Origin: Vibrio coralliilyticus ATCC BAA-450
GTDB lineage: Bacteria; Pseudomonadota; Gammaproteobacteria; Enterobacterales; Vibrionaceae
Reading direction: 5' to 3'
Assembly (NCBI RefSeq): GCF_000176135.1
Contig: NZ_ACZN01000020.1
Span: 124,001 to 188,000 of the forward strand
Length of the DNA: 64,000 nucleotides
A program made the translations under genes and the position numbers. The notes beneath the pieces were generated by a model. The model was not told the origin of the DNA and ran no database searches. It worked only from the letters and a program-made list of their open reading frames with translations. Shown here one piece after another: positions 17,049 through 26,310 of the stretch. Position 1 is the first letter of the stretch; every line of letters begins with the position of its first letter.

Positions 17049-17711
17049 ATGACAAATAAACTACTTGCCCTATCTATAGTTGCTCTTTCTGCCTTTTTAA
17101 CTGGGTGCACACAACGTTTTTCAGACACTAATGACACACTAAAAGAAGCGTTCTGGGGCTTTGAGGACGTAATTTTAAATAAAGAAACAATCGAAAAAAT
17201 ACCCTATGCTAGCAGCTATTTTAAGATTAATGATGGGCCACAAATTTTTATGGTGCTTGCATTCGTTGAAAAAAATCCACAATCTGGAAAAACTCAGCAT
17301 AAATGGCTCTCCAGTGACAAAGCGATGATTGTTACCGAAGAAGGTCGTATCGTCAGGACTTATAACCTCCCAGAGGCAAACCTAGCTGGCAAAATATCGC
17401 CCAATAGCATCATACATTTTAACACTCCTCAGTATCACTGGACTTCCGTATACGATTGGCAACCTGAATACCAATATAATCACCAAGCAAAAGTCACCAC
17501 AGAGTCTGTGGCAACAATTAAATTAGACTCTGTGATGTGGTCTCAAAAGGTCAAAATCTGGCATGAGTATATTTCATTTGAAAGATTGGGTGAAACCATG
17601 CAAAGCACTTTTTGGGTGAATGACAATGGAGATGTATTGAAATCAGCCCAATGGGTCATTCCAGACCAACTTTTCATCGAGCAAGAAATACTCAAGCCAT
17701 TTAAGGGGTGA
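17049..17711 (+). CDS. gfcB: GfcB/YjbF family outer-membrane lipoprotein (WbfB-like)
   Basis: The 220-residue lipoprotein has signal peptide MTNKLLALSIVALSAFLTGC with the lipobox LTGC and lipidated Cys20. The body matches GfcB/YjbF: a beta-rich periplasmic domain with LKEAFWGFEDV near the start and a C-terminal block reading FERLGETMQSTFWVNDNG (residues about 178-196). The reading frame opens at 17019, but the ATG at 17049 gives the proper lipoprotein signal. It is followed by gfcC after five bases. The proteins of this family take part in group-4 capsule or exopolysaccharide secretion; the mechanism is not settled. Confidence 0.83.
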   Translation: MTNKLLALSIVALSAFLTGCTQRFSDTNDTLKEAFWGFEDVILNKETIEKIPYASSYFKINDGPQIFMVLAFVEKNPQSGKTQHKWLSSDKAMIVTEEGRIVRTYNLPEANLAGKISPNSIIHFNTPQYHWTSVYDWQPEYQYNHQAKVTTESVATIKLDSVMWSQKVKIWHEYISFERLGETMQSTFWVNDNGDVLKSAQWVIPDQLFIEQEILKPFKG

Positions 17712-17716
17712 TCTAG

Positions 17717-18457
17717 ATGACTCGTAGCTTTTTATTTCTTTTCTCTCTAGGTGTTTTCAGTGACGCTATTGCTAACACCGTAAAATTAGAGCTTCCAAGT
17801 GAGCAATTAGTGATTGACTACACTGCACCTGTACGCCTTGAGAGAGCTATTGCGGACACTGTATTACACAGCGAGAACAATGCCCCATTTAGTTATCCAC
17901 TGAATAACGCTCTATTTAACATAGATAAACAAAGAGTCGCCAATAACAAAAAACAGGCTGTACTGAACTTAATTGATAAACTCAAAACGCAAGAGCCGAC
18001 ACTTTACGAAAGTCTGGGTATTCTGCGCGAACAAGTGAAAACTTGGTCAGTAGGTTATAGAGAAAACGTCTCATTAGATCTAGACTTCGTTCGCCTGACA
18101 CCTTCAGCCAACCCTATGCTTAGCGGTCATTACCAATTCGAATATCCAGATCGTCCGACAAACATACACTTAGAGGGGTTATTTTTTAGTACCACTATGC
18201 CAGAAGCAAGGCCTGATTGGACGGTCAAAGATTACTTATCAACGTCTAGAGTGCTTTCTAGCGCCAGCAATAGTTATGCTTGGGTTATCTACCCAGATGG
18301 CAATTATAAGCAAGTTGGTTTCGCTTACTGGAATGATGAGAATACCCCACTTCCTCCGGGCTCTAGCATCTTCCTAGGATTTAACAATCCATCAAAAGAG
18401 CTTTCTCAGCTTGAGCAAGATATTGTCTCTCTAATTGCCTGGAGAAGAAATTACTAA
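17717..18457 (+). CDS. gfcC: GfcC/YjbG family periplasmic capsule protein (WbfC-like)
   Basis: The 246-residue periplasmic protein starts with a signal peptide (MTRSFLFLFSLGVFSDAIA) and has the family's SLBB/beta-grasp-like body. The C-terminal segment YAWVIYPDGNYKQVGFAYWN followed by LPPGSSIFLGF is the diagnostic part for GfcC/YjbG (residues about 193-230). GfcC resembles part of Wza and may assist polysaccharide passage. It is joined to yjbH by a one-base TAATG overlap, so translation is coupled. Confidence 0.8.
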   Translation: MTRSFLFLFSLGVFSDAIANTVKLELPSEQLVIDYTAPVRLERAIADTVLHSENNAPFSYPLNNALFNIDKQRVANNKKQAVLNLIDKLKTQEPTLYESLGILREQVKTWSVGYRENVSLDLDFVRLTPSANPMLSGHYQFEYPDRPTNIHLEGLFFSTTMPEARPDWTVKDYLSTSRVLSSASNSYAWVIYPDGNYKQVGFAYWNDENTPLPPGSSIFLGFNNPSKELSQLEQDIVSLIAWRRNY

Positions 18458-20640
18458 TGAAACTTAATGCAATCACCTCTTTATTCCTCTTTCTTGGTTT
18501 CGTTTCAACAGTTCAGGCAAGCGATAATCTTAAAGTCTCCCAAACCGATTTTGGTGGAGTGGGGCTAATGCAGATGCCTTCAGGACGTATGGCCGAAGAA
18601 GGAGAATTCAATATAGGTGTTAGCGTCAACGACGACTACCAACAATACACTGCATCAATTCAGTTAATGACCTGGCTGGAGTCAACGGTGCGCTACACAC
18701 GAGTACCAGACTTGTTATTTAGTAGCGATCCTTCCTACAGTGGCGATAATTTGTATACTGACAAAGGCATCGATTTCAAAGTCCGCCTTTGGCAAGAAGG
18801 TTACTGGCTACCTGAGGCTTCAATTGGTGTTCGTGATTTTGGTGGGACCGGCCTATTTGACGGTGAATTTATTGCTGCGACAAAACGCTTTGGCAATTTG
18901 GACGTAACCCTAGGCCTTGGCTGGGGTTACTTAGGCCAGCGTGGTAATGTGACCAATCCTTTCTGTAAAGCAAGCGATGAATACTGTACTCGCGACAGTG
19001 ATTTCAGAGGTACAGGCGGTAGTGTCGATTACGAGCGATGGTTTAAAGGCCCTGCAGCTGTATTTGGTGGTCTTGAGTACCAAACACCTTACACACCACT
19101 CCGCTTAAAACTCGAATACGATGGCAATGACTATACACAAGACTACCCCGTACGCTCAGGTAAACCAATGCCTCAGCACACTCCGTGGAATGTAGGCATT
19201 AACTATCGTTTAGGAGATTGGGGGGACGCAAAAGCCAGCTATCAGCGCGGAGATACGATCACTTTTGGTATCAATATCTACACCAATTTCAACGACATGA
19301 GAGCAACATGGCGTGATGAGCCCAAACAGGCTGTCACCAACGTTAACAATAATAACCCTGACTGGCAATCGGCAGCAAAGCAGATTGAGTTAAACGCAGG
19401 CTTTGAGAAAAACTCGATTGCACTTGATGGCGATACCATCATAGTCAAAGGCCAACAGAAGAAGTACCGCGACAGAGAAGAAGCGCTAGATCGGACCGCA
19501 GCCATTTTGTCTAACAATTCAAATGACCTGATTCGCGTATTTAAAATCGTAGAACAACAAGACGGTATGGACCTTAAAGAAACCACCATCGATAAACAGA
19601 AATACCTCACTGCAGCGAATTACTTATCAACCGAAGCAAAAGTCAAAGACAGTTTTGAGGAATCTGAGCCTAAGAGTATTACCAAGGACCCTATAGCAGA
19701 AAACAAAGAGCGCTGGGATTATGGCTTAGAACCTGTCCTAAAGCAGAGCATCGGTGGTCCAGAGTCATTCTATTTGTACAGTTTAGGCATCAGCGCAAAT
19801 TCGAACTACTGGCTAACGGATAACCTTGAGTTTGGCGGTTCAATCATCTTCAACTTGGTCGACAACTACGACAAGTTTAACTACATCGAAAACTCACCAC
19901 ATGTAAGAAATTACTCAACACCTAGAGTCCGAACCATGTTCCGTGCCTATGTGCATGATAATCCAGTCAGGCTCAACCATCTTCAGCTCACATGGTTTGA
20001 GCAGCCATTCGAAGAAATTTACACCCAGATGTACGGTGGCTATCTCGAAATGATGTTTGCTGGTGTCGGCGGTGAAGTACTATACAGACCAATGAATAAA
20101 AACTGGGCAGTAGGCTTCGACGCTAACCTAGTCAGCCAACGCGACCCTGATTCATGGTTTGGCACATATGGTGAAGATTACTTCTTCTATGATGAAGCAA
20201 CCTGTAATGACCCAACACCGTCTTGCCAAGCATATGTTTTAAGTCAAGGTACGACAGGTCATGTCACGGGTTATTATATGCCAAATTGGGACTTCCTAAG
20301 AGATACGCTGTTTAAGATTAGTGCAGGTAAGTTCTTGGGAGGAGACATGGGTGCTCGCTTCGATTTTTCTAAGCAATTCAAGTCTGGCGTGATTGTCGGT
20401 GCTTACGCAACATTTACCGATTTAACGGCAGAAGAATATGGCGAAGGAAGTTACAACAAAGGTTTCTATATTTCGATTCCTTTGGACATCATGACGATAA
20501 AACCAAGCACTAGTCGCGCAGACATTTCATGGGAACCTATTACCCGAGATGGCGGACAAATGCTGAAGAAACAGTACAATCTGTTCGATAAAACAGACGT
20601 TCGTTCTCAGTGGTATCAGAAACCAAGCACTGTTGAGTAG
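18457..20640 (+). CDS. YjbH domain-containing outer-membrane protein (GfcD/WbfD-like)
   Basis: The 727-residue exported protein has signal peptide MKLNAITSLFLFLGFVSTVQA followed directly by the YjbH start (TDFGGVGLMQMPSGRMAEEGEF). Two beta-rich barrel-like regions (about 25-270 and 430-700) flank a soluble middle segment. The family probably forms a polysaccharide-secretion porin with the lipoprotein GfcB. It is the last gene of the rightward set, coupled to gfcC, and ends at a bidirectional terminator shared with epmA. The exact molecular role is unproven. Confidence 0.83.
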   Translation: MKLNAITSLFLFLGFVSTVQASDNLKVSQTDFGGVGLMQMPSGRMAEEGEFNIGVSVNDDYQQYTASIQLMTWLESTVRYTRVPDLLFSSDPSYSGDNLYTDKGIDFKVRLWQEGYWLPEASIGVRDFGGTGLFDGEFIAATKRFGNLDVTLGLGWGYLGQRGNVTNPFCKASDEYCTRDSDFRGTGGSVDYERWFKGPAAVFGGLEYQTPYTPLRLKLEYDGNDYTQDYPVRSGKPMPQHTPWNVGINYRLGDWGDAKASYQRGDTITFGINIYTNFNDMRATWRDEPKQAVTNVNNNNPDWQSAAKQIELNAGFEKNSIALDGDTIIVKGQQKKYRDREEALDRTAAILSNNSNDLIRVFKIVEQQDGMDLKETTIDKQKYLTAANYLSTEAKVKDSFEESEPKSITKDPIAENKERWDYGLEPVLKQSIGGPESFYLYSLGISANSNYWLTDNLEFGGSIIFNLVDNYDKFNYIENSPHVRNYSTPRVRTMFRAYVHDNPVRLNHLQLTWFEQPFEEIYTQMYGGYLEMMFAGVGGEVLYRPMNKNWAVGFDANLVSQRDPDSWFGTYGEDYFFYDEATCNDPTPSCQAYVLSQGTTGHVTGYYMPNWDFLRDTLFKISAGKFLGGDMGARFDFSKQFKSGVIVGAYATFTDLTAEEYGEGSYNKGFYISIPLDIMTIKPSTSRADISWEPITRDGGQMLKKQYNLFDKTDVRSQWYQKPSTVE

Positions 20641-20651
20641 CGTAAAGAACC

Positions 20652-20680
20652 AAAAGGCTGACAGCAATGTCAGCCTTTTT
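20652..20680. terminator. bidirectional terminator between yjbH and epmA
   Basis: AAAAGGCTGACA and TGTCAGCCTTTT arms with a GCAA loop lie between the convergent genes. Confidence 0.9.
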
Positions 20681-20684
20681 ACTA

Positions 20685-21656
20685 TTATGCTCTAGGGAAA
20701 GGGAATGCGGTTATCTTATCAATGTGATCATTGCTGGTCGCCAACATAACTAGGCGATCGATACCTAATGCTACTCCCGCACACTTTGGCAAGCCTGCCT
20801 CTAGTGCTTTGATCAAATGATTATCAATAGGCTGCGTATTTAATCCCATTTGTTCTCGTTTGGCATTATCTGACTCAAAACGTTTAAGCTGTTCTGTTGC
20901 ATTGTCTAACTCATGGAAGCCATTTGCTAACTCTATTCCTTTAAAATAAACCTCAAAACGGTCCGCAACACGGCTGTCTTGACGGTTTATCCTTGCCAAT
21001 GCGGCTTGTGACGCAGGAAAATCATATACAAATACGGGGACATGCTGGCCTATTTCAGGTTCAACTCCAACACTAAATAATAGTTGCAGCAAGGTATCTC
21101 TATCTTGTTCTGGTTGAGCAATATCACTAAGCCCGAGCTTATCAGCAGTCACCTTCAGTTCATCCATCGACGCCTCTAAAGGACACACACTTAGCACTTG
21201 TAGAAACGCCTGCTGATACGTCATACGCTCCGCTGCGCCAACTTTCAGAAGTCGCTGCAGTAGGTCATCCATTTCATCCATCAACTGGTGGTGATCAAAT
21301 CCGATCCGATACCATTCAAGCATGGTGAATTCAGGGTTGTGATATCGACCATTTTCCTCATTTCGAAAAGACTTGCAGATCTGGTAGATACAACCACTTC
21401 CCGCCGCGAGTAAGCGCTTCATATGGAACTCTGGGCTGGTCATCAGGTAGAGCTTCTTGCCTTTCGCATAGCCCGGGCCGACAAAATCAGTTTGAAATGT
21501 ATGAAGATGGATGTCCGTTACCGTCGCATGACTCATCGCAGGTGTATCAACTTCGAGGACATCTCTATCATCAAAAAACTGGCGTACCTGTCGAATTAAA
21601 TTAGCTCGCTGCTTTAACTGTTCAATGCTTGCTGTGGGTTGCCAATCTGCCTGCAT
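20685..21656 (-). CDS. epmA: elongation factor P--(R)-beta-lysine ligase
   Basis: This 323-residue class-II aaRS-like enzyme (PoxA/GenX) attaches (R)-beta-lysine to a Lys of EF-P. It resembles the catalytic core of lysyl-tRNA synthetase without the anticodon domain. Motif 2 is FRNEENGRYHNPEFTMLEWY, and motif 3 is GVALGIDRLVML. SHATVTDIHL is specific to the EpmA group. The frame opens at 21698, but MQADWQPTASIEQL at 21656 aligns with the family start. It diverges from frdA, the arrangement seen in other enterobacteria and vibrios. Confidence 0.94.
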   Translation of the reverse strand: MQADWQPTASIEQLKQRANLIRQVRQFFDDRDVLEVDTPAMSHATVTDIHLHTFQTDFVGPGYAKGKKLYLMTSPEFHMKRLLAAGSGCIYQICKSFRNEENGRYHNPEFTMLEWYRIGFDHHQLMDEMDDLLQRLLKVGAAERMTYQQAFLQVLSVCPLEASMDELKVTADKLGLSDIAQPEQDRDTLLQLLFSVGVEPEIGQHVPVFVYDFPASQAALARINRQDSRVADRFEVYFKGIELANGFHELDNATEQLKRFESDNAKREQMGLNTQPIDNHLIKALEAGLPKCAGVALGIDRLVMLATSNDHIDKITAFPFPRA

Positions 21657-22046
21657 ACCTAATCTCTCATGATGCTTTATTGTGGCGAAAACTATCATCT
21701 TTCACTCAAAATGCAAATGAGTTGTACTTAGCCTGAAGCGCTTAAATTACGTCTCACAGCCAATAATTCCTTCCATTAATCATTGGGGAAATTAATAACA
21801 AATCTCACTCGCAACATCTCCGTAACAGCTGGCACAGCAAAGGGTTAGTATCGATATGGCTTTGCCGTGATAGCAATCACATAACCTATATTTTCTATGC
21901 TCTCATATGCATTACCGGAGCAAAAACCTAAATACATCAATTTTTCCATAATGATGCTCTTCTACACTAACCCTACCACTTTTGGGGAATTACCCATTTA
22001 ACGATAACAAGCGGAATACTCCGCAAATTCACACTGGAGGATAACT
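21657..22046. other. divergent epmA-frdA promoter region
   Basis: The 390 bases carry a CRP/FNR-like palindrome (21866-21881) and the frdA Shine-Dalgarno GGAGG (22036-22040). I see no RNA gene or other strong repeat in it. Confidence 0.6.
21866..21881. promoter_or_regulatory. CRP/FNR-like site upstream of frdA
   Basis: CGTGA-N6-TCACA matches the CRP consensus TGTGA-N6-TCACA at 9 of 10 positions. The inner GTGAT-N4-ATCAC also matches FNR (TTGAT-N4-ATCAA) at 8 of 10. Fumarate reductase is normally FNR-activated, so FNR or CRP control fits. Confidence 0.6.
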
Positions 22047-23864
22047 GTGCAAACTATCACCACAGATATCGCAGTCATCGGCGCAGGCGGCGCTGGTCTT
22101 CGCACTGCTATTGCAGCAGCTGAAGCAAACCCTGACTTAGAAGTCGCACTGATTTCTAAAGTTTACCCAATGCGTTCTCACACAGTCGCAGCGGAGGGTG
22201 GCTCAGCAGCAGTTATCAAGGATGAAGATAGCCTAGACAACCACTTCAACGACACTGTTGGCGGTGGTGACTGGCTATGTGAACAGGACGTTGTTGAATA
22301 TTTTGTAGAAAACGCGACTCGCGAAATGATCCAAATGGAGCAATGGGGCTGCCCATGGAGTCGTAAAGAAAACGGTGAAGTCAACGTACGCCGATTCGGT
22401 GGAATGAAAGTTGAGCGCACATGGTTCGCGGCTGATAAAACCGGCTTCCACATGCTTCACACCCTATTCCAGACATCAATGAAGTACGACAACATCAAAC
22501 GCTTTGATGAGTACTTTGTGGTGGATCTGCTTGTCGATGAAGGCGAAGTGCAAGGTCTGATCGCCATTCACATGTCGGAAGGCGAACTGATCACTATCAA
22601 AGCCAAATCAGTAGTCCTAGCAACGGGTGGCGCAGGTCGAGTTTACCACTGCAACACCAATGGCGGCATCGTAACAGGTGATGGCATGGCAATGGCCTAC
22701 CGTCATGGTGTACCTCTACGTGATATGGAGTTTGTTCAGTACCACCCAACAGGTCTTCCAGGCACAGGGATCCTGATGACTGAAGGCTGTCGTGGTGAAG
22801 GCGGTATCATCGTTAACAAGAATGGCTACCGTTACCTACAAGATTACGGCATGGGCCCTGAAACTCCAGTTGGCCAGCCAAAGAACAAATACATGGAACT
22901 GGGTCCTCGCGACAAGGTTTCACAGGCTTTCTGGCACGAACAGCAGAGAGGCAACACCATTAAACATCCTCTAGGTGATGTGGTTCATCTAGACCTTCGC
23001 CACTTGGGTGAAGAGTACCTTCAAGAGCGTCTACCGTTTATCTGTGAGCTAGCGAAAGCATACGTTAACGTTGACCCTGCGAAAGAGCCGATTCCAATTC
23101 GTCCAACGGTGCACTACACCATGGGTGGTATTGAAACTAACGGCGAATGTGAAACGCGCATTAAAGGTCTATTCGCAGTAGGTGAATGTGCCTCAGTTGG
23201 TCTGCACGGTGCAAACCGTCTAGGCTCTAACTCGCTGGCTGAGTTCGTAGTATTCGGCCGCGTTGCTGGTGAACAGGCAGTGAAGCGTGCAGCGGAATTC
23301 AAAGGTTGGAATGAAGAGTCTATCGCGACTCAAGTCAAAGATGTTGAGCAGCGTATCGCCGCGTTAATGAACCAAGAAGGTGATGAAAACTGGGCTGACA
23401 TCCGCACTGAAATGGGTCATACCATGGAAGCGGGCTGTGGTATCTACCGCCAAGAAGATTTGATGCAAGCGACGATTGATAAGATTACTGAATTGAAAGC
23501 TCGCTACAAAAACATCAGCATCAAAGACAAAGGAAAAGTATTCAACACTGACCTTCTTTACGCTATCGAAGTCGGTTACGGCCTAGAAGTCGCAGAAGCT
23601 ATGGTTCACTCTGCGATTCTACGTAAAGAGTCTCGTGGTGCCCACCAGCGTCTAGACGATGGCTGTACTGAGCGTGATGACGTAGAGTTCCTCAAACACT
23701 CTTTGGCTTTCTTCCAACCAGATGCAGCGCCAAGTATCGACTACAGCAAGGTGACCATCACTAAGTCACAGCCTAAAGCTCGTCTATACGGTGAAGCCGC
23801 AGAGAAAGCAGCCGCTGAAGAAGCAGCAAAAGCGGCACAGAAGAACGCAGAGGAGCAAGCATAA
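22047..23864 (+). CDS. frdA: fumarate reductase flavoprotein subunit
   Basis: The 605-residue catalytic subunit reduces fumarate to succinate during anaerobic respiration. It begins at a GTG eight bases after GGAGGA. The FAD dinucleotide motif IGAGGAGLRTA lies at 11-21 and the covalent-flavin His is in MRSHTVAAEGG. Substrate and active-site blocks include QYHPTGLPGTG and the C-terminal region RGAHQRLDDG. The tail is a run of Ala/Glu/Lys, longer than in many homologues. It overlaps frdB by one base (TAATG), starting the frdABCD operon. Confidence 0.96.
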   Translation: MQTITTDIAVIGAGGAGLRTAIAAAEANPDLEVALISKVYPMRSHTVAAEGGSAAVIKDEDSLDNHFNDTVGGGDWLCEQDVVEYFVENATREMIQMEQWGCPWSRKENGEVNVRRFGGMKVERTWFAADKTGFHMLHTLFQTSMKYDNIKRFDEYFVVDLLVDEGEVQGLIAIHMSEGELITIKAKSVVLATGGAGRVYHCNTNGGIVTGDGMAMAYRHGVPLRDMEFVQYHPTGLPGTGILMTEGCRGEGGIIVNKNGYRYLQDYGMGPETPVGQPKNKYMELGPRDKVSQAFWHEQQRGNTIKHPLGDVVHLDLRHLGEEYLQERLPFICELAKAYVNVDPAKEPIPIRPTVHYTMGGIETNGECETRIKGLFAVGECASVGLHGANRLGSNSLAEFVVFGRVAGEQAVKRAAEFKGWNEESIATQVKDVEQRIAALMNQEGDENWADIRTEMGHTMEAGCGIYRQEDLMQATIDKITELKARYKNISIKDKGKVFNTDLLYAIEVGYGLEVAEAMVHSAILRKESRGAHQRLDDGCTERDDVEFLKHSLAFFQPDAAPSIDYSKVTITKSQPKARLYGEAAEKAAAEEAAKAAQKNAEEQA

Positions 23865-24628
23865 TGTCAGCAAATCGCATCCAAAAAGTAGAGATTCTGC
23901 GTTATGACCCAGAGAAAGACGCAGAACCGCATTTCCAAACCTTTGAGGTACCATTCGACGAAACCATGTCGACCCTTGATGCACTTGGCTACATCAAAGA
24001 TAACCTAGATAAAGACCTGTCTTACCGTTGGTCTTGTCGTATGGCGATCTGTGGTTCATGCGGCATAATGGTTAACGGCGTGCCAAAGCTCGCTTGTAAA
24101 AGCTTCCTCCGTGATTACCCAAATGGTGTGAAGATCGAGCCTTTAGCAAACTTCCCAATCGAGAAAGATTTGATTGTCGACATGACGCCGTTCATCGAGC
24201 GCCTAGAAGCCATCAAACCATACATCATTGGTAACGACCGCAAGCCTGAAGATGGCACTAACCTACAAACACCTGAGCAAATGGCCAAGTACAAGCAATT
24301 TGCTGGTTGTATCAACTGTGGTCTTTGCTACGCGGCATGTCCTCAGTTTGGTTTAAACCCTGAGTTTATCGGCCCTGCTGCGTTGACACTTGCGCATCGT
24401 TACAACCTAGACAGCCGTGATAACGGTAAAGATGAGCGTATGGCACTCATTAATGGCGAGAACGGTGCTTGGGGCTGTACCTTTGTGGGTTACTGTTCTG
24501 AAGTTTGTCCGAAGAATGTAGACCCTGCAGCGGCGGTAAACCAAGGTAAGGTCGAGTCTTCTATGGACTTCGTGATCTCAATGTTCAAGCCTGATGGCAC
24601 ACCAACAAAGACTACACAGGAGGCGTAA
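23864..24628 (+). CDS. frdB: fumarate reductase iron-sulfur subunit
   Basis: The 254-residue electron-transfer subunit has an N-terminal 2Fe-2S domain (SCRMAICGSCGIMVNG, then LAC). The C-terminal domain carries CINCGLCYAACP and GYCSEVCPKNVDP, which ligate the 4Fe-4S and 3Fe-4S clusters. It passes electrons from menaquinol via FrdCD to FrdA. It is coupled to frdA by overlap, and frdC starts two bases after its stop. Confidence 0.96.
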   Translation: MSANRIQKVEILRYDPEKDAEPHFQTFEVPFDETMSTLDALGYIKDNLDKDLSYRWSCRMAICGSCGIMVNGVPKLACKSFLRDYPNGVKIEPLANFPIEKDLIVDMTPFIERLEAIKPYIIGNDRKPEDGTNLQTPEQMAKYKQFAGCINCGLCYAACPQFGLNPEFIGPAALTLAHRYNLDSRDNGKDERMALINGENGAWGCTFVGYCSEVCPKNVDPAAAVNQGKVESSMDFVISMFKPDGTPTKTTQEA

Positions 24629-24629
24629 G

Positions 24630-25013
24630 ATGAGTAACCGTAAACCTTACGTTCGCGAGGTAAAACGAACTTGGTGGAAAGATCATCCGTTTTACCGCTT
24701 CTACATGCTGCGTGAAGCCACGGTATTACCGTTAGTCCTATTCACTTTATTCTTGACTGTCGGGCTTGGGTCACTGGTGAAAGGTCCTGAAGCTTGGCAA
24801 GGCTGGTTAGAGTTCATGGCGAACCCTGTTGTCATTGCGATCAATATCGTCGCTTTACTTGGCAGCCTGCTGCACGCACAGACCTTCTTCAGCATGATGC
24901 CGCAAGTTATGCCAATTCGTCTGAAAGGCAAACCTGTTGATAAGAAAATTATCGTTCTGACTCAATGGGCTGCTGTAGCATTTATTTCACTGGTTGTGCT
25001 AGTAATCGTATAA
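24630..25013 (+). CDS. frdC: fumarate reductase membrane anchor subunit C
   Basis: The 127-residue inner-membrane protein has three hydrophobic helices (about 30-50, 62-85 and 107-127). It starts MSNRKPYVREVKRTWWKDHP, as in FrdC, with the family-conserved FYRFYMLREATVLPL. An in-frame ATG at 24594 lies inside frdB and lacks a good site; 24630 follows AGGAGG and was chosen. It anchors FrdAB and helps bind the quinone. Confidence 0.94.
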   Translation: MSNRKPYVREVKRTWWKDHPFYRFYMLREATVLPLVLFTLFLTVGLGSLVKGPEAWQGWLEFMANPVVIAINIVALLGSLLHAQTFFSMMPQVMPIRLKGKPVDKKIIVLTQWAAVAFISLVVLVIV

Positions 25014-25025
25014 GGAGCTATGACT

Positions 25026-25403
25026 ATGAAACCTAATTTTTCCATAGATCGTGCTCCCAAGCGTTCTGATGAGCCTATCTGGTGGAGTCTATTTGGCGCA
25101 GGCGGTACTTGGTTTGCCATGATCACTCCGGTGACGGTATTGATACTTGGTATTCTTGTTCCCATGGGTGTAATTGATGCTGAAGCTATGAGCTACGAGC
25201 GTGTCACCGCATTCGCCACCAGCATTATCGGCGCTCTGTTTATCATTGGTACTCTCGCATTACCAATGTGGCATGCTATGCATCGTGTTCATCATGGTAT
25301 GCATGATCTCAAAATTCATGCTGGGCTAGCTGGGAAAGTCGGCTGTTACGCCTTTGCAGGGCTCATCTCGGCCTTGAGCGTGATTTTTATCTTTATGCTC
25401 TGA
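25026..25403 (+). CDS. frdD: fumarate reductase membrane anchor subunit D
   Basis: The 125-residue three-helix inner-membrane anchor starts MKPNFSIDRAPKRSDEPIWW and has helices near 22-46, 55-80 and 95-120. MWHAMHRVHHGMHDLK contains the conserved His-rich segment before the last helix. The ATG at 25020 lies only two bases past AGGAG, so the ATG at 25026, eight bases past it, is the likelier start. It ends the frd operon at a terminator. Confidence 0.94.
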   Translation: MKPNFSIDRAPKRSDEPIWWSLFGAGGTWFAMITPVTVLILGILVPMGVIDAEAMSYERVTAFATSIIGALFIIGTLALPMWHAMHRVHHGMHDLKIHAGLAGKVGCYAFAGLISALSVIFIFML

Positions 25404-25415
25404 GAAAACTAGAAG

Positions 25416-25444
25416 AAAAAGCTGGCTTAATGCCAGCTTTTTTA
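25416..25444. terminator. bidirectional terminator between frdD and nitroreductase
   Basis: AAAAGCTGGC and GCCAGCTTTT arms around TTAAT lie between convergent stops. Confidence 0.88.
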
Positions 25445-25461
25445 TTGCTCGCAAGTCATCT

Positions 25462-26145
25462 CTATTCCATGAAAGTTGCGATATCAGACAAAGGTTTCTT
25501 GTGGGTCGCATGATCAGGAATCGTTGCATCTTCCGCAGGATAACCCGTCACAATCAACATGTACGGCCTGTCAACATCGTTATCACGGCCACAAATCTTA
25601 CTCAGAAAGCTCATTGGTTTCGGGGTATGCGTTAACGTTCCTAGGCCAGCATTATGCAGTGCTTGCAGTAAAAAGCCCGTCGCGATACCGACCGATTCAT
25701 GCACATAATAGTTGGTTTGCTCCCCATCATTGCTCATGCCACCTTTCTTCTGTGAAAAAACCGCAATTAACCAAGGCGCTGTCTCAAGATAGGGTTTACT
25801 CGCGTGAGTCCCTAAAGGCTTTAGAGCATCCAACCACTCCTGCCCGGCTCTACCTTCATAGAAAGAGCGCTCTAACTCCTCTGCAGCTTGGCGGATCTGG
25901 CCTTTCACTTCCGCACTATTGATGGCGACAAAGTGCCAAGGCTGATGATTCGCTCCGCTAGGCGCCGTTCCGGCCGCACGGATGCAGTTTTCAATGATGT
26001 CTTTCGCTACTGGGCGATCTGAAAAGCGGCGAATCGAGTGACGGCGCTTCAGCTGTTGGTAGTTTTGCTCGGCACGCGCTGACATTTCCTCAGCAGGAAA
26101 TTCAATAAAATCGTTCAGAGGAAAATGAGATTCTGTGGTCGACAT
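25462..26145 (-). CDS. nitroreductase family protein
   Basis: This 227-residue FMN-dependent oxidoreductase has the nitroreductase fold marks RRHSIRRFSDRPV (phosphate-binding Arg cluster), APSGANHQPWHFVAI, and the C-terminal GTLTHTPKPMSFL block. That combination is closest to the BluB/iodotyrosine-deiodinase-like branch, though the substrate cannot be inferred. The ATG at 26145, preceded by AAGGA, was chosen over an upstream in-frame start at 26160. It stands alone between convergent frdD and hslU. Confidence 0.85.
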   Translation of the reverse strand: MSTTESHFPLNDFIEFPAEEMSARAEQNYQQLKRRHSIRRFSDRPVAKDIIENCIRAAGTAPSGANHQPWHFVAINSAEVKGQIRQAAEELERSFYEGRAGQEWLDALKPLGTHASKPYLETAPWLIAVFSQKKGGMSNDGEQTNYYVHESVGIATGFLLQALHNAGLGTLTHTPKPMSFLSKICGRDNDVDRPYMLIVTGYPAEDATIPDHATHKKPLSDIATFME

Positions 26146-26269
26146 TTTGCTTCCTTGCACAGTTAAAAGTCATTCCACTATAGCGCCATCTGGCTATCTC
26201 GCGAGGTAGTATATGAAGGGAAACAGAAGAGTGAGAGAGAACGCAAACTTCCTTCAACGATTAATAACA

Positions 26270-26296
26270 AAAAAGCCGATCTTGCGATCGGCTTTT
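26270..26296 (-). terminator. hslU terminator
   Basis: AAAAGCCGATC and GATCGGCTTTT with a TTGC loop lie 15 bases past the hslU stop. Confidence 0.9.
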
Positions 26297-26310
26297 TCCT
26301 TAGGTGCGGA

